Source: an uncultured Salinicoccus sp. (GTDB taxonomy: Bacteria; Bacillota; Bacilli; Staphylococcales; Salinicoccaceae). From it: a stretch of DNA of 64,000 nucleotides. Shown here in pieces: positions 10,118 through 18,511 of this stretch (position 1 is its first letter; every line of letters begins with the position of its first letter). The notes beneath the pieces were generated by a model, which made no database searches, was not told the DNA's origin, and saw only the letters and a program-made list of their open reading frames with translations. The position numbers and the translations under genes were made by a program. The DNA lies in assembly GCA_947494965.1 (NCBI GenBank), contig CANLWV010000001.1, forward strand, positions 310,001-374,000, given 5' to 3'.

Positions 10118-10237
10118 TGCTACACACTTCTTTCTGCATAATTAATACCATTTTATCATTTATTTATTTCCCTGTGTATGATAACAGGTTAATTGTGATA
10201 AAATTGTTATCATCATAGATACAAAGGAAGATAAAAA
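10118..10237. promoter_or_regulatory. menF-menA divergent control region with inverted repeat
   Basis: The gap between two divergent menaquinone genes contains a perfect 9-base inverted repeat, ATGATAACA (10178-10186) and TGTTATCAT (10205-10213), with 18 bases between. A plausible rightward promoter for menA, TTGTGA-N17-TAGATA, lies in the same stretch. Symmetry and position suggest an operator for a dimeric regulator acting on one or both genes; the regulator is unknown. Confidence 0.5.
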
Positions 10238-11155
10238 ATGCAGGGAACAGATACACATACCGGGATGAAGAAATATATAAGCCTGACGCGCCCACATACG
10301 CTGACGGCCGGCTTCATTCCCGTGCTTGTAGGTACTGCAAGCGTATTGCTATTCTCGTCGATCAGATGGGATATGTTTTTCGCCATGCTGATTGCAACAC
10401 TCCTCATACAGTCTGCAACCAATATGTTCAACGAGTACTTCGACTTCAAGAAAGGTCTGGACAGTGAAGATTCGGTGGGCATTGCAGGTGCCATCGTCAG
10501 GAACGGCATGTCCCCGCGCATCGTCATGACCATTGCAGTCGTATTTTATGCCCTCGCTGCAGTGATCGGCATATACATCACCGTCAACAGCTCGGTATGG
10601 GTGCTCATAGCCGGCATCATATCGATGGCCGTCGGCTACCTTTACACCGGCGGCCCGTTCCCCATATCATGGACACCGTTCGGTGAAGTGTTTGCGGGAT
10701 TCTTTATGGGTACCGTCATCATCATGATCACCTTCTACATCCATACGGGCATATTGCACATCTTCCCGTTCCTCATCTCGATACCGGTAGCCATCACAAT
10801 CGGACTTCTGAACATGGCGAACAACATAAGGGATCGCAAAAAGGATAAGGAAAGTGGCCGTAAGACCTTCGTCATATTGGTTGGCAAACCGTTGGCCGTC
10901 ATGACTACCGGAGCGCTGTTGGTATTCGCCTACCTGTTCATCGCATGGATAGCGCTATTCAAGCCTTACGGCTCCCTGTTCATGCTGCTCACCTTCCTCT
11001 CCATACCTCAGTTCATCAAGACCGTGAAGTTGATGTGGCAGGGAGACACGCCGCAGGAATTGATTCCGGCGATGGCTGCCATGGGCAAATTGAATTCGAT
11101 CTTCGGCATCTTATTGACATTGGGCCTTGTCCTCTATGGATTCACGGGCATCTAA
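10238..11155 (+). CDS. menA: 1,4-Dihydroxy-2-naphthoate polyprenyltransferase
   Basis: MenA attaches the polyprenyl tail to dihydroxynaphthoate, the membrane step of menaquinone synthesis. The 305-residue protein is a UbiA-type prenyltransferase with eight or nine hydrophobic segments. It has the first Asp-rich motif NMFNEYFDFKKGLDSED (about residues 66-82) and the second around NNIRDRKKDKESGRKT. The ATG follows AAAGGAAGATAAAA. It is divergent from the rest of the men cluster and ends at a clear terminator. Confidence 0.96.
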   Translation: MQGTDTHTGMKKYISLTRPHTLTAGFIPVLVGTASVLLFSSIRWDMFFAMLIATLLIQSATNMFNEYFDFKKGLDSEDSVGIAGAIVRNGMSPRIVMTIAVVFYALAAVIGIYITVNSSVWVLIAGIISMAVGYLYTGGPFPISWTPFGEVFAGFFMGTVIIMITFYIHTGILHIFPFLISIPVAITIGLLNMANNIRDRKKDKESGRKTFVILVGKPLAVMTTGALLVFAYLFIAWIALFKPYGSLFMLLTFLSIPQFIKTVKLMWQGDTPQELIPAMAAMGKLNSIFGILLTLGLVLYGFTGI

Positions 11156-11186
11156 AAACTCCGGCTTAAATGCCGGAGTTTTTATT
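11155..11186 (+). terminator. Terminator of menA
   Basis: Hairpin ACTCCGGC / GCCGGAGT followed by a run of T residues, directly after the menA stop codon. Confidence 0.9.
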
Positions 11187-11287
11187 TTATCGATACATTT
11201 CCATCTTTAGAGATGTACTTTTAGAATTCTCGATATATGCGGATACATTCATTTGCACATTTATTTATTTCAATTTCCGAAATATTA

Positions 11288-11315
11288 TTGATTATTCTGT
11301 ATAGTGTACTATAAT
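11288..11315 (+). promoter_or_regulatory. Sigma-A promoter of the lipoprotein gene
   Basis: TTGATT (11288-11293), a 16-base spacer, then TATAAT (11310-11315), about 30 bases before the lipoprotein start codon. Confidence 0.75.
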
Positions 11316-11347
11316 TAATCTGTATCTAACTAATAGGGGGAAATGAA

Positions 11348-11983
11348 ATGAGTCTAAGAAAGTACCTGCTTACGGGCGGCCTTTCTGCTGTACTGCTCCT
11401 TGGAGCCTGCAGCGATGATGGCAGTTCTGACGAGGGGCAAGCAGAAGACGAAGCAACGGGGGAAGAATCAAGCGGAGAGGCTTCTGATGAATCAAATGAA
11501 AACGGATCATCTGAAGAGGGCACAGTTTCATATTCCGGAGAATATGGGGACTATACCTTCAATGAATTCAGCCAATCCACCATCGAACCAGAAGAGAGCG
11601 AAGAAGAGTCGACTGAAGAAGGTGCCGAAGAACCCCAACCTTCAGAAGTTGTAGTCATAGAATTCGAATTCACGAATAACTCCGAAGTACCGACTGCGCC
11701 ACAAGAAGCGTTTGGTCTGGATCTTGCTGTAAGGCAAGTGGCGGAAGGCAGTGAATCGACACTTGAAAACATGACCACAAGCCTTCCGGAAGATTTCGAA
11801 ATGAGTGAAGAGGCAACAGCCGCCACCGAAACAGTCGAACCCGGAGAGAGTGCTACAGCCGTACTGGCTTATGGACCGGTCGACCCGGAACTTGAAACAG
11901 TTCTTCAAAGCCGTGAGAATCCGATGGCAGATGAGCAGTCGGAACCACTTGACCATAAGATAGAACTTGAAAAATCCGAATGA
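11348..11983 (+). CDS. Lipoprotein, probably DUF5067-like
   Basis: An exported lipoprotein of unknown function, 211 residues. It begins with a short basic stretch and a hydrophobic segment ending in the lipobox LLGAC (Cys about residue 21). An acidic Ser/Glu-rich linker follows to about residue 85. The C-terminal domain contains VVVIEFEFTNNSE and PGESATAVLAY, which resembles the Ig-like DUF5067 fold of Firmicutes lipoproteins, a tentative match. The ATG at 11348 follows AGGGGGAAATGAA. It has its own promoter and terminator, so it is monocistronic. Confidence 0.8.
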   Translation: MSLRKYLLTGGLSAVLLLGACSDDGSSDEGQAEDEATGEESSGEASDESNENGSSEEGTVSYSGEYGDYTFNEFSQSTIEPEESEEESTEEGAEEPQPSEVVVIEFEFTNNSEVPTAPQEAFGLDLAVRQVAEGSESTLENMTTSLPEDFEMSEEATAATETVEPGESATAVLAYGPVDPELETVLQSRENPMADEQSEPLDHKIELEKSE

Positions 11984-12020
11984 TAAGTAAAATAACATAA
12001 AATGCCTAAGACATTTTAAC

Positions 12021-12060
12021 CCGGCCCCCAGAATCTACAATTTTGGGGGCCGGTGATTTT
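12021..12060 (+). terminator. Terminator of the lipoprotein gene
   Basis: A 10-base GC-rich stem, CCGGCCCCCA / TGGGGGCCGG, with a 13-base loop, then TGATTTTAT. Confidence 0.85.
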
Positions 12061-12086
12061 ATCCATTCTTACTAAAGGAGTCCGTA

Positions 12087-12872
12087 ATGATTATAACTAC
12101 AGGCGGCAGAGCAGATGAAGAGACCGTTTTGTACGCATATTCCCTTGCCGATAAATATAATGCCCTCTACGTTGACCGTTCGAAAAGATCGATTGAAACT
12201 CTGAAGAGGCATTACAATCAGGATGTTGTGGTCGCCAGTAGGAGCGGAACCATCATCCATCCATTTTCTCAGAATGAGCCGATTCATTTCCATCCCAATA
12301 TGGCAATGGTAAGGGCCAAGAGAATACTCGGAGGAAAATCCGATCCCTTCATTGAAACAGCTGGCCTGCAATCTGGCATGCATGTACTCGACTGTACAAT
12401 GGGACTCGCTTCCGACAGTTTGATTGCCAGCCTTGCTGTAGGTGATGGTGGTCGGGTCACCGCGCTTGAAAGCAACCCCCTCCTCCACTTGGCTGTATCA
12501 GAAGGCCTCAAACGGTTTCACACGCAACACGCAGAAATCAGAAAAGCGATGACGCGAATAGAAGCACTGCACACCCCACACCATGAGTTTCTGCAGATGC
12601 AGAAAGATAATTCTTTTGACATCATCTATTTCGATCCGATGTTCACCGAAACCGTCGAAACTTCAGATGCAATGCAGATCATTCACGCACAGACAGATAA
12701 ATCAGATTTATCACTTGATACCATCACTGAAGCCAGACGCGTGGCCAGAGAACGCATCGTCATGAAAGACCATTGGCAGAGCAGCCGGTTTCATGACTTG
12801 GGTTTTGTTCAAGAAAGAAGGCCTTCGAGCCTTTTCCATTATGGCTATATCAATATAGATCTTAGCAAATGA
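12087..12872 (+). CDS. RsmJ-like (DUF548) SAM-dependent methyltransferase
   Basis: The 261-residue protein has a Rossmann methyltransferase core: the SAM-binding segment HVLDCTMGLASDS (about residues 98-110), an acidic residue after the second strand in VTALESNP, and the catalytic-type IYFDPMF. This pattern resembles the RsmJ/YhiQ family that methylates 16S rRNA; Bacillus YpiP is a Gram-positive relative. The N-terminal IITTGGRADEETV is typical of the Firmicutes form. The ATG at 12087 follows AAAGGAGTCCGTA. The substrate is not established, so no gene symbol is given. Confidence 0.75.
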   Translation: MIITTGGRADEETVLYAYSLADKYNALYVDRSKRSIETLKRHYNQDVVVASRSGTIIHPFSQNEPIHFHPNMAMVRAKRILGGKSDPFIETAGLQSGMHVLDCTMGLASDSLIASLAVGDGGRVTALESNPLLHLAVSEGLKRFHTQHAEIRKAMTRIEALHTPHHEFLQMQKDNSFDIIYFDPMFTETVETSDAMQIIHAQTDKSDLSLDTITEARRVARERIVMKDHWQSSRFHDLGFVQERRPSSLFHYGYINIDLSK

Positions 12873-12954
12873 TATATCTTATGTATGCGTTTCATCATGC
12901 ATCATGGAGGGAAGAATGGAACGTATTAAATTATTTGTCAGGAGGAGATTTCCA

Positions 12955-13278
12955 ATGGAAAAGCAATACCAGCATCTGCTTGAAACGCTGCATCAATGCA
13001 TGACCGAGTGCAATCGCTGCTTCGATGCCTGCCTTAAGGAAGACGATGTCAAAATGATGGCGGAATGCATACGACTCGACAGGGAATGCGCCGACATGTG
13101 TGGCTACCTGGAACAGGCCATCTCCAGAAACTCTCCATTCATCAAGGAACTTGCTGGAGTATGCGCCGCAATATGTGATGCGTGTGGCGAAGAATGCGGA
13201 AAACATGATCATGAACATTGCCAAAGATGTGCAAAAGCATGTGCTGAATGTGCAGAAGCCTGCAGAGCAGTCGCATAA
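12955..13278 (+). CDS. Cys-rich four-helix-bundle copper-binding protein (Csp-like)
   Basis: The 107-residue protein is packed with paired cysteines and histidines: HQCMTECNRCFDACLKE near the start, RECADMCGY in the middle, then CAAICDACGEECGKH and HCQRCAKACAECAEACR. Spaced Cys residues lining a four-helix bundle are the mark of the Csp copper-storage family (DUF326), which binds many Cu(I) ions. I chose ATG 12955 behind GGAGGAGATTTCCA. An in-frame ATG at 12916 with its own GGAGGG site would add 13 basic residues. No copper regulator or transporter gene is nearby. It is probably cytosolic, since no signal peptide is seen. Confidence 0.85.
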   Translation: MEKQYQHLLETLHQCMTECNRCFDACLKEDDVKMMAECIRLDRECADMCGYLEQAISRNSPFIKELAGVCAAICDACGEECGKHDHEHCQRCAKACAECAEACRAVA

Positions 13279-13357
13279 TCCGGACCTCCGTCCAATGAGC
13301 CTCATCATTCGGGATGGGGCTTATTTCATTGTTTATCATCCTGGATCCTGCAGTTTG

Positions 13358-13666
13358 ATGCAAAAATATTTTGTAGCCCGGTGGGAGGCGTGTCCCGCTG
13401 GAAAAATATATCGCGAGAAGCTGGCATTGTTATTGGTATCCGTCCCCTTCTTTTTGATCCCCTGCATTTCCCCACCTTCATCAGATCTGTTGGAAGACCC
13501 TTCACCCAGACAGAATCTATCCGACACTTCAAATAATGTTTCTCTTTCCCTTGATAAAACTACATATGACCTACCCATGCAGACAATGGCGTTTCACATC
13601 CATAATGCTGGTGATGCCGTGTATACGCATGGTGAGTTCTTCTATATAGAAAAGCAATTCGACTGA
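13358..13666 (+). pseudogene. Possible remnant of an exported Ig-like-domain protein
   Basis: A 102-codon frame begins at ATG 13358 without a convincing ribosome site. It contains a hydrophobic stretch (LALLLVSVPFFLIPC, about residues 28-42), a short linker, and then NVSLSLDKTTYDLP with [19 protein letters not shown]. The last part resembles the start of a Firmicutes Ig-like domain, which normally continues well beyond this point. Here the frame stops right after it. I read it as a truncated gene, though a small functional exported peptide cannot be excluded. Confidence 0.4.
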
Positions 13667-13682
13667 TTGGTTTCAAAAGCAT

Positions 13683-13726
13683 AAAAATCCCTCCCGCAGA
13701 AGTTTTATCTGCGGGAGGGGTTTTTA
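13683..13726. terminator. Bidirectional terminator at the end of the fad operon
   Basis: Twelve-base stem CCCTCCCGCAGA / TCTGCGGGAGGG flanked by A residues on the left and T residues on the right. It serves fadA, which ends just to its right on the minus strand, and the rightward frame on its left. Confidence 0.9.
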
Positions 13727-14911
13727 TTATCTTACATATTCGAAAATGCCTGCTGCGCCCATGCCGACCCCGATGCACATGGTGACCATGCCATATTTCG
13801 AATCGGGTCTACGTTTCATTTCCGACAACAGGCGCGCTGTCAGCATCGCACCAGAAGCGCCCAGAGGGTGTCCGAGCGATATCGCCCCGCCGTTTACATT
13901 CGTCTTATCGATGTCCAAGCCAGTTTTACGGATTGAGGCGACGGTCTGAGAAGCAAATGCTTCATTCAATTCCACCAGATCCATATCCTCAACTGATAGG
14001 TTGGCCTGCTCCAGCACTTCAGGGATAGCATATGCCGGCCCAATTCCCATTATTTTAGGATCGACGCCTACAGCTTTGAACCCGACGAACCTCGCAATTG
14101 GTGTCACCCCAAGCTCCTTCACCTTATCACCTGACATCAGAACGACGAAGCCGGTGCCATCGGTCAATGGGGCTGATGTACCTGCAGTCACTGTACCATC
14201 TGCCTTGAATACTGTACGCAGTTTCGACAGTCCCTCCATTGTAGTGTCCGGCCGTATATGTTCATCCGTTTTAAATTCCTCCTTGGTGACGACGGGACCA
14301 CTCTGGTCATAAGAGACTCGTGTCACATCAATCGGGATAATTTCATCTTCAAAACGGCCCGCATCTAGTGCGGCCTTGGCACGCTGGTGGCTCTGCACTG
14401 CGTAAGCATCCTGATCTTCCCGGGAGACTTCGAACTCTTCAGCCACCATCTCTGCGGTCAACCCCATCGGATAGGAGACACCTGAGTCCGCATCTTGAAG
14501 GATTGGACTGTTCGTAGGCTCATTCCCACCCATCGGTACAGCGCTCATCAGTTCAATTCCACCTGCCGCCAGAACATCTGCCTGACCTGCCTGAATCTGA
14601 TTTGCTGCAATCGCAATCGTTTGAAGTCCCGATGAGCAGTAACGGTTTACAGTCTGTCCCGGTACACTGTTTGGCATTCCCGCAAGCAATGCAATGGATC
14701 GGGCTATATTTTGCCCCTGTAGTCCTTCTGGAAAAGCATTGCCCACTATGACATCTTCAACCATGGAAGATTCAAATCCTCCATCCACACGTTTCAGCAC
14801 GCCTTTAAGTACTTGTGCCGCTATTTCATCTGGCCTATCGTGGAACATCGCGCCGTTTTTAGCTCTGCCTGCAGCAGAACGGCCATAAGCCACTATATAT
14901 GCTTCCTGCAT
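13727..14911 (-). CDS. fadA: Acetyl-CoA C-acyltransferase (3-ketoacyl-CoA thiolase)
   Basis: The thiolase carries out the last step of beta-oxidation, releasing acetyl-CoA from 3-ketoacyl-CoA. The 394-residue protein has the nucleophilic Cys in [11 protein letters not shown] (near residue 87), the [16 protein letters not shown] signature, and the C-terminal catalytic [10 protein letters not shown]. It is the last gene of the leftward operon fadX-fadE-fadD-fadB-fadA, 31 bases after fadB. Names follow the S. aureus convention. The ATG follows AAAGAAAGGATGAGTCTTA. Confidence 0.93.
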   Translation of the reverse strand: MQEAYIVAYGRSAAGRAKNGAMFHDRPDEIAAQVLKGVLKRVDGGFESSMVEDVIVGNAFPEGLQGQNIARSIALLAGMPNSVPGQTVNRYCSSGLQTIAIAANQIQAGQADVLAAGGIELMSAVPMGGNEPTNSPILQDADSGVSYPMGLTAEMVAEEFEVSREDQDAYAVQSHQRAKAALDAGRFEDEIIPIDVTRVSYDQSGPVVTKEEFKTDEHIRPDTTMEGLSKLRTVFKADGTVTAGTSAPLTDGTGFVVLMSGDKVKELGVTPIARFVGFKAVGVDPKIMGIGPAYAIPEVLEQANLSVEDMDLVELNEAFASQTVASIRKTGLDIDKTNVNGGAISLGHPLGASGAMLTARLLSEMKRRPDSKYGMVTMCIGVGMGAAGIFEYVR

Positions 14912-14942
14912 TAAGACTCATCCTTTCTTTTTAGCCGATCCA

Positions 14943-17201
14943 TTAATTGCGTAGTGGTTTCCCTGTTTCAAGCATATGACTGATTCTTGCATGCGTCTTT
15001 TCATTCTGGAGTAGGCTCAAGAAACGCTCGCGCTCCAGCTTCTGGATATACCTTTGGTTCACATAGGTGTTTCGCGGTAGATTTCCACCCGCCAATGCTT
15101 CTCCAATTCTCAAAGTGATCTCATAATCATAGTCGCTGATGAAATGGCCGAGACGCTGTGCATCAAGTTGACCTTTGACAAGTGCAATGAAATCCTGGCC
15201 CAAAGCGATGTATTGCCCTTTTGTTTTAGGTATATAATTGGTTTTGGTTTCAAATCGTGCTTTTTCAAGCGCCACTTCAATACGCTTTTCTGAATTAAGC
15301 AGTATGGAATCTGTATCTCTCAAGTAGCCATACCTTTTCGCTTCATAAGCATTTGTCGAAACTTTAGCCAGACCGATGTTCATCAGTACTTCCGTCATCG
15401 ATTCCTGCTTGTCATTATGCTTGTGGGAGGTGCTTAATATGCGATCCGCCATTTCAGCGAGTCCACCACCACTCGGCAGCAGGCCAACCCCGGTTTCCAC
15501 CATTCCCATATAAGTTTCGCTTGCAGCTACGACAAACGGTGAATGCAACACCAGTTCACATCCTCCACCAAGTGCCTTACCTTGGACAGCAGTTACAACC
15601 GGCTTCAATGCATATTTCAAGCGGTTGAAGCTTTTATGGAGCTGATCAATGGCTGGGCCGACCAGTTCATCCACCTGTTTCATTTCATGCGCTTTCTTCA
15701 TCATGTATAGATTTGCACCTACGCTGAAGTTCCGGCCATCAGCGTAGATGACCATACTTGAGAAATCTTCAGTTTCGAGCAAGTCTATGGCTTCGATCAG
15801 ATCGCTTGAGAAGCCGTCCGAAATGATATTGTTGGCACTTTGCAGCTTCAACAGCAACTGATCGGAATGGACCACCGAAAGATTGGAATCTTCCCGGTCC
15901 CATATTTGACTATCTATGAACGATGCCACTGGAGCTGTCCGCTCAATGGTCTCGCCTACTTCATAAAACCCTGAAGTACGTTCCTCAATCCAGTCCGGTA
16001 ACTCACCGAGTTCTTCCTTCATGCGGTTTTTAACACGTTCGAACCCCATAAGATCCCAGAGCTGGAACGGCCCCTTCTTCCAGTTGAATCCCCATACAAG
16101 CGCACGGTCTATATCTTTATAGTCAGAAGCAGCTTTCGGTACATTCAAAGCAGAATAATAGAAGTTGTTTCTGAGCGTCTCCCACATGAACAGTCCCGCT
16201 TCATCTTGAGCATTGAATATTACATCCATGTTCGCTTCCAGGTCTTTGCTGAACTGCCCCAGGATTTCAAACTGCGGCTGCTGTTGGGAGACATACTCAT
16301 TCTGCTCCGGATCGAAGACGAGTATCGCCTTCTTATCCTTCTTGTAGAAGCCCTGCTTGGTCTTCCTGCCGAGTGCACCCTGTCCGACCAGTTTTTCAGC
16401 TATTTTGGTATCATGGAAGAATGCCTTTTCTTCGGGAATCTGCTGCAGTCCTTTTGTGACAGTGACAGCAATGTCCAATCCGACCAGGTCACTCAACCCG
16501 TAGGTCCCTGTACTTGGCCTGCCGATGCTGCGCCCTGTCAGAGCGTCCGTTTCCGTAATCGACATTCCTTGGTTTTCCGCGCGGTACATGATGTCATTCA
16601 TCGTCTGGGTCCCAACCCGGTTGGCGACGAATCCTGGAACATCATTTGCAATCACCACGCCCTTACCGAGCTTGTCTTCAGCGAAAGCTTGCGCTTCATC
16701 GACCGACTGTTCAGATGTATCTTCAAGCGGAATGATTTCCACAAGCTTCATTATCCTTGGCGGGTTAAAGAAATGCATTCCAAAGAATCTTCTGCGTTCC
16801 TCTTCACCCAATACTTTCGCGATATAAGCAATCGGTATGCCGGAAGTGTTCGTTGCAAACAGAGCGTTATCTTTGGCAACACCCTTTACCTTATTCCACA
16901 CATCATGTTTAATTTCCAACTCTTCCTTAACGGCTTCAATGAAGATATCCGAATCATCCTGCCCCTTCAAGTCATCCTCAAAGTTGCCGTAGGACAAGTT
17001 TGATGCAAAATCCAGGTCGAACAGCTGCGGACGTTTTTTATCCGTTATCGCTTCGTATGCTTTTTTTGAAACCTTGTTACGATCTTTGTCATCTGCCACT
17101 ATATCCAATAATTTCACTTTCAAGCCGGCATTGACGAGCAGTGCAGCAATCTGACTGCCCATTACCCCAGCACCTAGAACAGTTGCTTTTCTTATCGTCA
17201 T
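14943..17201 (-). CDS. fadB: 3-Hydroxyacyl-CoA dehydrogenase / enoyl-CoA hydratase fusion
   Basis: This bifunctional enzyme hydrates enoyl-CoA and oxidises the 3-hydroxyacyl-CoA. The N-terminal NAD domain has VLGAGVMGSQIAALL (about residues 8-22), then ATNTSGIPI and DVPGFVANRVG. The C-terminal half carries a crotonase-like domain with GKALGGGCELVLHS and GLLPSGGG. The dehydrogenase-first order is typical of the Firmicutes form and opposite to E. coli FadB. The start is set at ATG 17201, seven bases after GGAGGG, giving 752 residues. It sits between fadD and fadA. Confidence 0.93.
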   Translation of the reverse strand: MTIRKATVLGAGVMGSQIAALLVNAGLKVKLLDIVADDKDRNKVSKKAYEAITDKKRPQLFDLDFASNLSYGNFEDDLKGQDDSDIFIEAVKEELEIKHDVWNKVKGVAKDNALFATNTSGIPIAYIAKVLGEEERRRFFGMHFFNPPRIMKLVEIIPLEDTSEQSVDEAQAFAEDKLGKGVVIANDVPGFVANRVGTQTMNDIMYRAENQGMSITETDALTGRSIGRPSTGTYGLSDLVGLDIAVTVTKGLQQIPEEKAFFHDTKIAEKLVGQGALGRKTKQGFYKKDKKAILVFDPEQNEYVSQQQPQFEILGQFSKDLEANMDVIFNAQDEAGLFMWETLRNNFYYSALNVPKAASDYKDIDRALVWGFNWKKGPFQLWDLMGFERVKNRMKEELGELPDWIEERTSGFYEVGETIERTAPVASFIDSQIWDREDSNLSVVHSDQLLLKLQSANNIISDGFSSDLIEAIDLLETEDFSSMVIYADGRNFSVGANLYMMKKAHEMKQVDELVGPAIDQLHKSFNRLKYALKPVVTAVQGKALGGGCELVLHSPFVVAASETYMGMVETGVGLLPSGGGLAEMADRILSTSHKHNDKQESMTEVLMNIGLAKVSTNAYEAKRYGYLRDTDSILLNSEKRIEVALEKARFETKTNYIPKTKGQYIALGQDFIALVKGQLDAQRLGHFISDYDYEITLRIGEALAGGNLPRNTYVNQRYIQKLERERFLSLLQNEKTHARISHMLETGKPLRN

Positions 17202-17253
17202 GGAAATACCCTCCAAATTATTTGATCTCCGATGTACTTTTGCCTTGTGGGCT

Positions 17254-18459
17254 TTAGATGAATGCAGAGTCGCCGGTCAATGCACGGCCTATCACCAATG
17301 CATTTATTTCATGGGTGCCTTCGTACGTGTAGACCGCTTCAGCATCCGAGAAGAACCTGGCGATATCATACTCGGCAAGAATACCATTGCCACCTGTGAT
17401 GCCTCTGCCCATCGCCACAGATTCCCTTAGGCGTAATGCGTTCATCATCTTCGCAGTAGAGGTCGCCACTTCATCGTATTCACCCTTCTCCTGCATACGT
17501 GCAAGTTGTGCAGATAAAGTGATTGCCTGCGATAGGTTACCTTGCATCATGGCCAATTTTTCCTGGATCAATTGATACTTGCTGATTTCCTTGCCGAACT
17601 GTTTGCGTTTAGTCACATAATCAAGTGTGGCACGCAGCGCCCCTGCCATTGCGCCTGTCGCCATATATGCCACGCCAGCACGTGTCGAATAAAGGATTTT
17701 GGCGATATCTTTGAAGCTATTGATATTCTGCAGTCGATCCGCCTCTTCCACTACGACATCCTTTAAATGGATGTTGGCATTGGGTACGATTCTGAGTGCA
17801 ATTTTATTCTCTATAATATCGATATCGACACCCTCCTGCTCGGGCCGGATGATGAAACCTTTCGGCTTGCCGGTTTCAACATCAACCGCAAACAAAGGAA
17901 TGACATCTGCTACATTCGCTCCCCCGATCCATTTCTTCGCACCATTTATAATCCATTTGTCGCCCTCACGTTTTGCCGTCGTCTCCAGTCCTCCCGCTAC
18001 ATCGGATCCGTGCTCCGGTTCAGTCAATGCAAAACACGTTCTGAGTTCGTGGGACTGAAGTTTTGGAATATAGTGCGCAACCTGCTCTTTACTTCCTCCG
18101 AACAAGAAGGCGTTGTGACCAAGCCCCTGATGGACACCAAGCAAAGTCACCAGTGATACATCAAACCTGGCTACTGTGTAGGATAGGAAGAACTGGAACA
18201 TCTGACTTGCCATCCTGGCGCCTTCCCGTCCTTCAAATAACAAAGGATTATTGAAATAATCAAGTTTGCCCATCTCTTCAAAGAAGCCTTCCGGAATGGT
18301 TGCATTTATCCAATGATCATTGATCGAACCCCGGTATTTACTCTCAAGTAAGTCGTTCAGTTGTTTTAAAAATTTCACTTCTCCTTCAGTGAGTTCCTTA
18401 GACACATTCAACAGATCTTCTGGATATAATTCCTTCAATAGTTCATCTTTAGTTGCCAT
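17254..18459 (-). CDS. fadD: Acyl-CoA dehydrogenase (FAD-dependent)
   Basis: It oxidises acyl-CoA to trans-2-enoyl-CoA, the first oxidative step. The 401-residue protein shows the family's CFALTEPEHGSDVAGG flavin-binding segment (about residues 139-154), KKWIGGANVADV, and the C-terminal YEGTHEINALVIGR containing the likely catalytic Glu. The overall form is close to glutaryl-CoA dehydrogenase-like members. Note the S. aureus naming, where fadD is the dehydrogenase and fadE the ligase, reversed from E. coli. The ATG follows GGGGGAAATATA. Confidence 0.9.
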   Translation of the reverse strand: MATKDELLKELYPEDLLNVSKELTEGEVKFLKQLNDLLESKYRGSINDHWINATIPEGFFEEMGKLDYFNNPLLFEGREGARMASQMFQFFLSYTVARFDVSLVTLLGVHQGLGHNAFLFGGSKEQVAHYIPKLQSHELRTCFALTEPEHGSDVAGGLETTAKREGDKWIINGAKKWIGGANVADVIPLFAVDVETGKPKGFIIRPEQEGVDIDIIENKIALRIVPNANIHLKDVVVEEADRLQNINSFKDIAKILYSTRAGVAYMATGAMAGALRATLDYVTKRKQFGKEISKYQLIQEKLAMMQGNLSQAITLSAQLARMQEKGEYDEVATSTAKMMNALRLRESVAMGRGITGGNGILAEYDIARFFSDAEAVYTYEGTHEINALVIGRALTGDSAFI

Positions 18460-18511
18460 TATATTTCCCCCATCATTTTATGATACCGCTTTCAAAATTG
18501 CTGTTTATTGC

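Noticed and set aside
12072..12488. Minus-strand 138-codon frame opposite the methyltransferase
   Set aside because: It is antisense to the SAM-binding motif and has no initiation signal.
13100..13357. Upstream part of the frame ending at 13666
   Set aside because: It overlaps the copper-binding protein gene in another frame, and its residues there are not protein-like.
16206..17003. 265-codon plus-strand frame inside fadB
   Set aside because: It is antisense to conserved dehydrogenase motifs and lacks initiation signals.
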